DNA of 64,000 nucleotides, taken from Nitrosospira multiformis. Its GTDB lineage: Bacteria > Pseudomonadota > Gammaproteobacteria > Burkholderiales > Nitrosomonadaceae. The stretch is from positions 2,480,001-2,544,000 of the forward strand of contig NZ_FNKY01000001.1 in assembly GCF_900103165.1 (NCBI RefSeq), written 5' to 3'. Under the pieces are notes generated by a model. It saw nothing but the letters and a program-made list of their open reading frames with translations. It was not told where the DNA came from and did no database searches. How positions within the stretch are numbered: the first letter of the stretch is position 1; every line of letters begins with the position of its first letter. A program made the position numbers and the translations under genes. Positions 60,675 through 64,000 of this stretch are shown piece by piece.

Positions 60675-61535
60675 TTAGATCACGTTCAGTGGTATTTTCA
60701 GGTACGAAATCCCGTTATCTTCGGGAGGAGGCATTTGCCCCGCGCGCACATTTATCTGGACGGACGGAAGTAGGAGAGTGGGCAGGTCGAGCGTGGTATC
60801 CCGCGCTTGCCGCATGGCCACGTACTGGTCTTCGTCGATACCATCGTGCACATGGATGTTATGAACGCGCTGCTCAGCCACGGTAGTCTCCCACCGGATA
60901 GAGCGGCTTGCCGGAGCATAATCATGACAAACGAAGAGACGCGTTTCCGCTGGATAGGCAAGAAGCCTGCGTATCGACCGGAACAGACGCCGGGCATCCC
61001 CACCGGGAAAGTCAGCACGCGCAGTGCCAAGATCGGGCATGAAGAGTGTATCGCCCACAAAGATTGCATCGCCCATCTGATAGGACAGGTCCGCCGGGGT
61101 GTGGCCGGGCGTCAAGATCGCCGTTGCCGTCATCCTGCCGATACTGAATGTTTCACCGTCGGCCAGCAGATGATCGAAGTGACCGCCATCCGGCGTAAAG
61201 TCCGATCCCAGATTGAAAATCTTCTTGAAAGTCTCCTGCACGGCAGGAATCTCCTTCCCAATAGCCGTTCTGCCGCCCAGCTTGTTCTTGAGATAGTCCG
61301 CGGAGGTCAGATGATCGGCGTGCGCATGCGTTTCGAGGATCCATTCCGTCTTCAGTCGTTTTTCGCTGATGAAGGCGATTATCCTGTCTGCTGAGGCCAT
61401 GCGTATCCTGCCTGATTTCGGGTCGTAATCCAGCAGGGGATCGATAATCGCGCAACTGCCAGCAGGCTCGTCATAAACGACGTAGCTCAGTGTCCATGTG
61501 GCCGGGTCGAAGAATGCCTCAATATTGGGTTTCAT
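60675..61535 (-). CDS. Persulfide dioxygenase, ETHE1/Blh-like
   Basis: A 286-residue metallo-beta-lactamase-fold enzyme that oxidises glutathione persulfide to sulfite. Metal motif ETHAHADHLTSADYLKN (His70, His72, Asp74, His75), then LTPGHTPADLSYQMGDAIFVGDTLFMPDLGTARADFPGGDA and a closing HDYAPASRSIRWETTV. The GTARADFPGGDA block is typical of the Blh/ETHE1 group. The start at 61535 was chosen at the family N-terminus (MKPNIEAFFDP); an in-frame ATG far upstream runs through the neighbouring FmdB gene. It is the middle gene of the sulfur operon and should act directly after SQOR. Confidence 0.92.
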   Translation of the reverse strand: MKPNIEAFFDPATWTLSYVVYDEPAGSCAIIDPLLDYDPKSGRIRMASADRIIAFISEKRLKTEWILETHAHADHLTSADYLKNKLGGRTAIGKEIPAVQETFKKIFNLGSDFTPDGGHFDHLLADGETFSIGRMTATAILTPGHTPADLSYQMGDAIFVGDTLFMPDLGTARADFPGGDARRLFRSIRRLLAYPAETRLFVCHDYAPASRSIRWETTVAEQRVHNIHVHDGIDEDQYVAMRQARDTTLDLPTLLLPSVQINVRAGQMPPPEDNGISYLKIPLNVI

Positions 61536-61563
61536 CTGCAGTCTCTTTCTGGCCAAGCGCGAG

Positions 61564-61806
61564 TTAAGCGTGCCCACATCCACACCCTGGCGCGTGCACG
61601 TGTTTTGCCAGTCCAGTTTTTGGCTGAAGTGAACGCATTGCTTGATCCCGGCCTCGCGCCATTTCCCCATGCATGGCAGGAACAGAAAGAATCAGTTTTT
61701 CTGTTGAGCTTCCGCATGCCAAACAATCCGGGTTAGGCGCGTGGATTGAATGGCGTACTTCAAATTGAAGTTTGCACTCTGTACACAAGTAGTCATAAGT
61801 TGGCAT
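61564..61806 (-). CDS. FmdB-family zinc-ribbon protein
   Basis: An 80-residue protein with the FmdB-type zinc ribbon: MPTYDYLCTECKLQFEVRHS, then DCLACG completing two CxxC pairs. The C-terminus is Cys/His-rich (HVHAPGCGCGHA). FmdB-type proteins are named after a putative formamidase regulator; the true role is unknown and could be metal delivery or protein binding. The ATG at 61806 follows tagggattctaa. It lies between the carbonic-anhydrase-like and persulfide-dioxygenase genes, 28 bases before the latter, so it belongs to the operon. Confidence 0.85.
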   Translation of the reverse strand: MPTYDYLCTECKLQFEVRHSIHAPNPDCLACGSSTEKLILSVPAMHGEMARGRDQAMRSLQPKTGLAKHVHAPGCGCGHA

Positions 61807-61892
61807 TTAGAATCCCTATATCCATTAAAACACGCTAAGACGTGACCACCCGGTATGACAAGTGATCACGTTTCCGGTTTTTTCTCTTGAGC

Positions 61893-62546
61893 TTAGCTCC
61901 AACGAGGTGGTTGTTTACCTTTGACACCGAACGGGACCGAGGTAACGTCAGTTCTTGCACGTTTCTCAGGATCAAGTGTGGGAGCCCTAAGGCGGCGCGT
62001 CTCCACTTCCCAGATCCAGCCACTGATTACAGTATCTTTAGGTATGAGAGGGTGATTCTTGAAAGCTTCGACTGTCTTCATGCAGGTTACGTCCACATCA
62101 TCCATCATGCCGATCCACTTGGCGAACGCACCTTTTTCCAGCTTCAACTCGGGTAAAGTGGAATCCAATGTAATATTGTCAGGATCAATGCCCTTGTCAC
62201 GAAAGTGTTTCTCCAAATCTTGCGCATTTACAGACAACATGCCGCACTGCGTATGTTGAACAATGACGATTTCTTTCGTGCCGAAGAAATTACACGTGAG
62301 CATGGCGGAGCGTATCGCATCGTCGGTCACAATCCCGCCCGCGTTTCGGAAACAATGTGCATCGCCATGTCCTGCCGGTGTGTCCACGTGAATGCCAAGG
62401 GCTTCATCTACTGGCAGGCGCTCATCCATGCAGGCGAGCACCCACAAATTGAGGTTGTTCGCCCCTTTAGGCCCATAGCGTCGACGTGTTGCCCAGAAAT
62501 CGTATGCCTCGACACGTGTGCTCAGCTCCTCTTGGAGAGTTTTCAA
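61893..62546 (-). CDS. Beta-carbonic-anhydrase-like enzyme, possible COS/CS2 hydrolase
   Basis: A 217-residue protein of the beta-carbonic-anhydrase family. The zinc ligands and catalytic dyad are all present: ACMDERL (Cys39, Asp41, Arg43), then QHTQCGML (His98, Cys101). The central GHGDAHCFRNAGGIVTDDAIRSAMLTCNFFGTKEIVIV fits the clade that includes mycobacterial Rv1284 and the carbonyl-sulfide hydrolase of Thiobacillus thioparus. Only a handful of active-site-entrance residues separate CO2 hydrases from COS/CS2 hydrolases, and I cannot decide by eye. Its position at the head of an SQOR-persulfide-dioxygenase operon favours COS or CS2. It starts with TTG after AGAGGAGACTCAAAA. Confidence 0.85.
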   Translation of the reverse strand: MKTLQEELSTRVEAYDFWATRRRYGPKGANNLNLWVLACMDERLPVDEALGIHVDTPAGHGDAHCFRNAGGIVTDDAIRSAMLTCNFFGTKEIVIVQHTQCGMLSVNAQDLEKHFRDKGIDPDNITLDSTLPELKLEKGAFAKWIGMMDDVDVTCMKTVEAFKNHPLIPKDTVISGWIWEVETRRLRAPTLDPEKRARTDVTSVPFGVKGKQPPRWS

Positions 62547-62677
62547 TTTTGAGTCTCCTCTTTAATTGGTTGTAATTTAAAAACTACTCCCTAAAGCGAA
62601 CTACTTTTTAAGTAGAACCTAAAGGGGTTTCATAAACGGATATTTAACTCGCACATCCGGGATGCAATAACATTGCA

Positions 62678-62693
62678 TGCAAATCCCATGCCA
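62678..62693 (-). promoter_or_regulatory. Sigma-54 (-24/-12) promoter of the sulfur operon
   Basis: On the minus strand: TGGCATGGGATTTGCA. The consensus is TGGCACG-N4-TTGCW. All fixed positions match except C to T at position 6; GG and GC are correctly spaced. Transcription would start near 62667, giving a leader of about 120 bases before the TTG start at 62546. Confidence 0.78.
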
Positions 62694-62756
62694 TGAAGAA
62701 CAAAAATAAAACTCCCACATATTCAATTGCTTAACTTTTCATTCTTGTCATTTTAG

Positions 62757-62791
62757 TGAAGCCGTGCTTCAATCAGTGAAGATCAACTTCA
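62757..62791. promoter_or_regulatory. Two inverted repeats TGAAG-N5-CTTCA (candidate enhancer sites)
   Basis: TGAAGCCGTGCTTCA at 62757-62771 and TGAAGATCAACTTCA at 62777-62791. Arms are identical, centres are 20 bases apart (two helix turns). They lie about 97 and 117 bases upstream of the predicted start point, a normal distance for sigma-54 activator sites, and 18 bases or more before the activator's own ATG. Confidence 0.75.
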
Positions 62792-62808
62792 TACATAGCC
62801 CACAATCC

Positions 62809-64000
62809 ATGAACAACAATCCTCTTTCTGAGTTAACACCGGATTTTTTTCTGCAAACCTTTATTCTTGAGCTTATGCATGCCAGCGAACAACAGGGACA
62901 AAAACATTGCGAACAGTTAATTGAGCATATAGCCAAAACTGCAGGCTGTTTTTTTGAAGAAACTTATCGAGAAAATACTCATAAAAATGAACAGCTCGAT
63001 AATGAAAGCTATACCGAACTCATACTCGGCATCAAAAACAATATCGGTGGTAAATTTTCACTGGTTTCCAGTACCCAGGACTGTATTACAGTTACCAATT
63101 CCCGCTGTCCTTTTGGCGAACAAGTCACCAACTTTCCTGAGTTATGCAGGATGACTTCCAGCGTATTTGGGGGTATCGCAGCCAGAAACTTTGGCTATGC
63201 CAAAGTTGACATCAAAAAAAGCATAGCTCGCAAGGATGGCAAATGTGATGTATGTATTTACACCAATCCACAGGCAGCAAAAGGACAGCGTGGAATGGAA
63301 TATACCGATACAACGCCAGTCAAGGAAATTAACGATACCAAGGAATTGCAGTGTCGAATTGAAACAAGCATGCAAAGGCTTTGGCAGAAACAGAATAGGA
63401 AAATATCAGAAAAACATCAGCCCCCTGCAATCATCGCAAAATCACCAATGATGCAGAAAATACTGGAATTAATCGAGGTTATTGCACCCACTTTGGCAAC
63501 GGTTCTGATTCAGGGTCAAACAGGTGCAGGTAAAGAGCTGATAGCACGTGCGATACATGCGATGAGCGATCGCTCCCATAAACCATTCATCGCCATTAAT
63601 TGCGGCGCGATTCCAGAAAGCCTGATTGAAAGCAGCTTGTTTGGACATGAAAAAGGCGCTTTTACAGGAGCCATAGAAGTTCACGAAGGCTATTTCGAGC
63701 GGGCCGAAGGCGGTACCTTGTTTCTGGATGAAGTCGATTCATTGTCACCAGCAGCACAAACCAGATTACTTCGTGTGATCCAGGAAGGAGAATTGGAGAG
63801 AGTTGGCGGTAAACAAACATTAGCGGTTGATGTAAGGATCATCTCAGCAACAAATCAAAACCTGGAAGATCTTGTTAAACAGGATCGGTTCCGCAATGAC
63901 CTGTACTACCGCATCAACGTAGTTCGTTTAAGCATTCCTCCCTTGGCCGAACGGCCAGAAGATTTGCCTTATCTCGTGCAATTGATCATTCAGCGATTGA
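62809..64000 (+). CDS. Sigma-54-dependent transcriptional activator with a Cys-rich sensor domain (3' end outside window)
   Basis: The first ~397 residues are present. Residues ~75-150 form a sensor domain with NSRCPFGE (Cys100), LCRMTSSVFGGIAARNFGYAKV (Cys113) and CDVC (Cys146, Cys149), which resembles the methanogen output domain (MetOD1) seen in some regulators; the Cys residues could bind metal or a sulfur species. Residues ~215-397 are the AAA+ domain: GQTGAGKE (Walker A, 236-243), GAFTGA (283-288) that contacts sigma-54, GTLFLDE (Walker B, 302-308) and the R-finger region RFRNDLYYRI. The C-terminal DNA-binding part lies beyond the window. It diverges from the sulfur operon and probably activates it through the paired inverted repeats. 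Confidence 0.93.
   Translation, partial: MNNNPLSELTPDFFLQTFILELMHASEQQGQKHCEQLIEHIAKTAGCFFEETYRENTHKNEQLDNESYTELILGIKNNIGGKFSLVSSTQDCITVTNSRCPFGEQVTNFPELCRMTSSVFGGIAARNFGYAKVDIKKSIARKDGKCDVCIYTNPQAAKGQRGMEYTDTTPVKEINDTKELQCRIETSMQRLWQKQNRKISEKHQPPAIIAKSPMMQKILELIEVIAPTLATVLIQGQTGAGKELIARAIHAMSDRSHKPFIAINCGAIPESLIESSLFGHEKGAFTGAIEVHEGYFERAEGGTLFLDEVDSLSPAAQTRLLRVIQEGELERVGGKQTLAVDVRIISATNQNLEDLVKQDRFRNDLYYRINVVRLSIPPLAERPEDLPYLVQLIIQRL

Larger units (their letters stand above)
62547..62808. other. Divergent regulatory region of the sulfur operon
   Basis: 262 bases between the leftward carbonic-anhydrase-like gene and the rightward sigma-54 activator gene. It contains a -24/-12 promoter (62678-62693) and two inverted repeats (62757-62771 and 62777-62791), each described separately. 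The sequence is AT-rich (about 60 percent), as expected of a regulatory region. Confidence 0.75.

Overview
The window looks like a chromosomal stretch from a betaproteobacterium of the Nitrosomonadaceae type. A Nitrosospira-like ammonia oxidiser is my best guess. This rests on protein flavour, PEP-CTERM proteins beside an exopolysaccharide cluster, a six-gene Mrp antiporter with fused A and B subunits, and housekeeping genes of betaproteobacterial type. No ammonia-oxidation gene is present, so the genus is inference.

Layout. 1-2.8 kb: tail of a TPR protein, an old-yellow-enzyme-type reductase and a small secreted protein. 2.9-6.8 kb: accessory patch with a frameshifted REP-associated transposase flanked by partial copies of itself, an AbiEi/AbiEii type IV toxin-antitoxin operon behind two promoter-overlapping palindromes, and a small nuclease-like gene. 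6.8-29.8 kb: core genes (tex, lipocalin, transketolase, mrp operon, periplasmic MsrA/MsrB fusion, universal stress protein, NlpC/P60 lipoprotein, YegP protein, orphan astB, HNH protein, UbiB-like kinase). 29.8-37.4 kb: gene-poor scar zone with a 269-bp MITE-like element, IS3 and recombinase remnants, the gltX-tRNA-Ala-tRNA-Glu unit, and a decayed island at tRNA-Val that keeps an integrase tail and two att-like direct repeats. 37.5-45.4 kb: cell-surface and exopolysaccharide genes (PEP-CTERM protein, GT4 glycosyltransferase, polytopic membrane protein, ATP-grasp enzyme, CE18/Agd3-like deacetylase). 46-54 kb: VOC protein, PEP-synthase-like enzyme with its TetR regulator, cytochrome c protein, methyltransferase, metallo-hydrolase. 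53.7-58.2 kb: a TetR regulator, OsmC protein, TPR protein and PD40 protein; the last three lie behind two duplicated leader regions that carry the same palindromic operator.

58.5-64 kb is the most coherent accessory system. Five genes run leftwards: a beta-carbonic-anhydrase-like enzyme (possibly a COS/CS2 hydrolase), an FmdB-type zinc ribbon, an ETHE1-like persulfide dioxygenase, an SQOR-type sulfide:quinone oxidoreductase and a TauE-type exporter. A sigma-54 activator reads divergently. The intergenic space holds a near-consensus -24/-12 promoter facing the operon and two identical-arm inverted repeats (TGAAG-N5-CTTCA) placed like enhancer sites. Together these suggest a regulated route from volatile or inorganic sulfur through sulfide and persulfide to exported sulfite.

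All calls come from reading the sequence. No database search was run. Start codons were chosen by ribosome binding sites and family alignment from memory.
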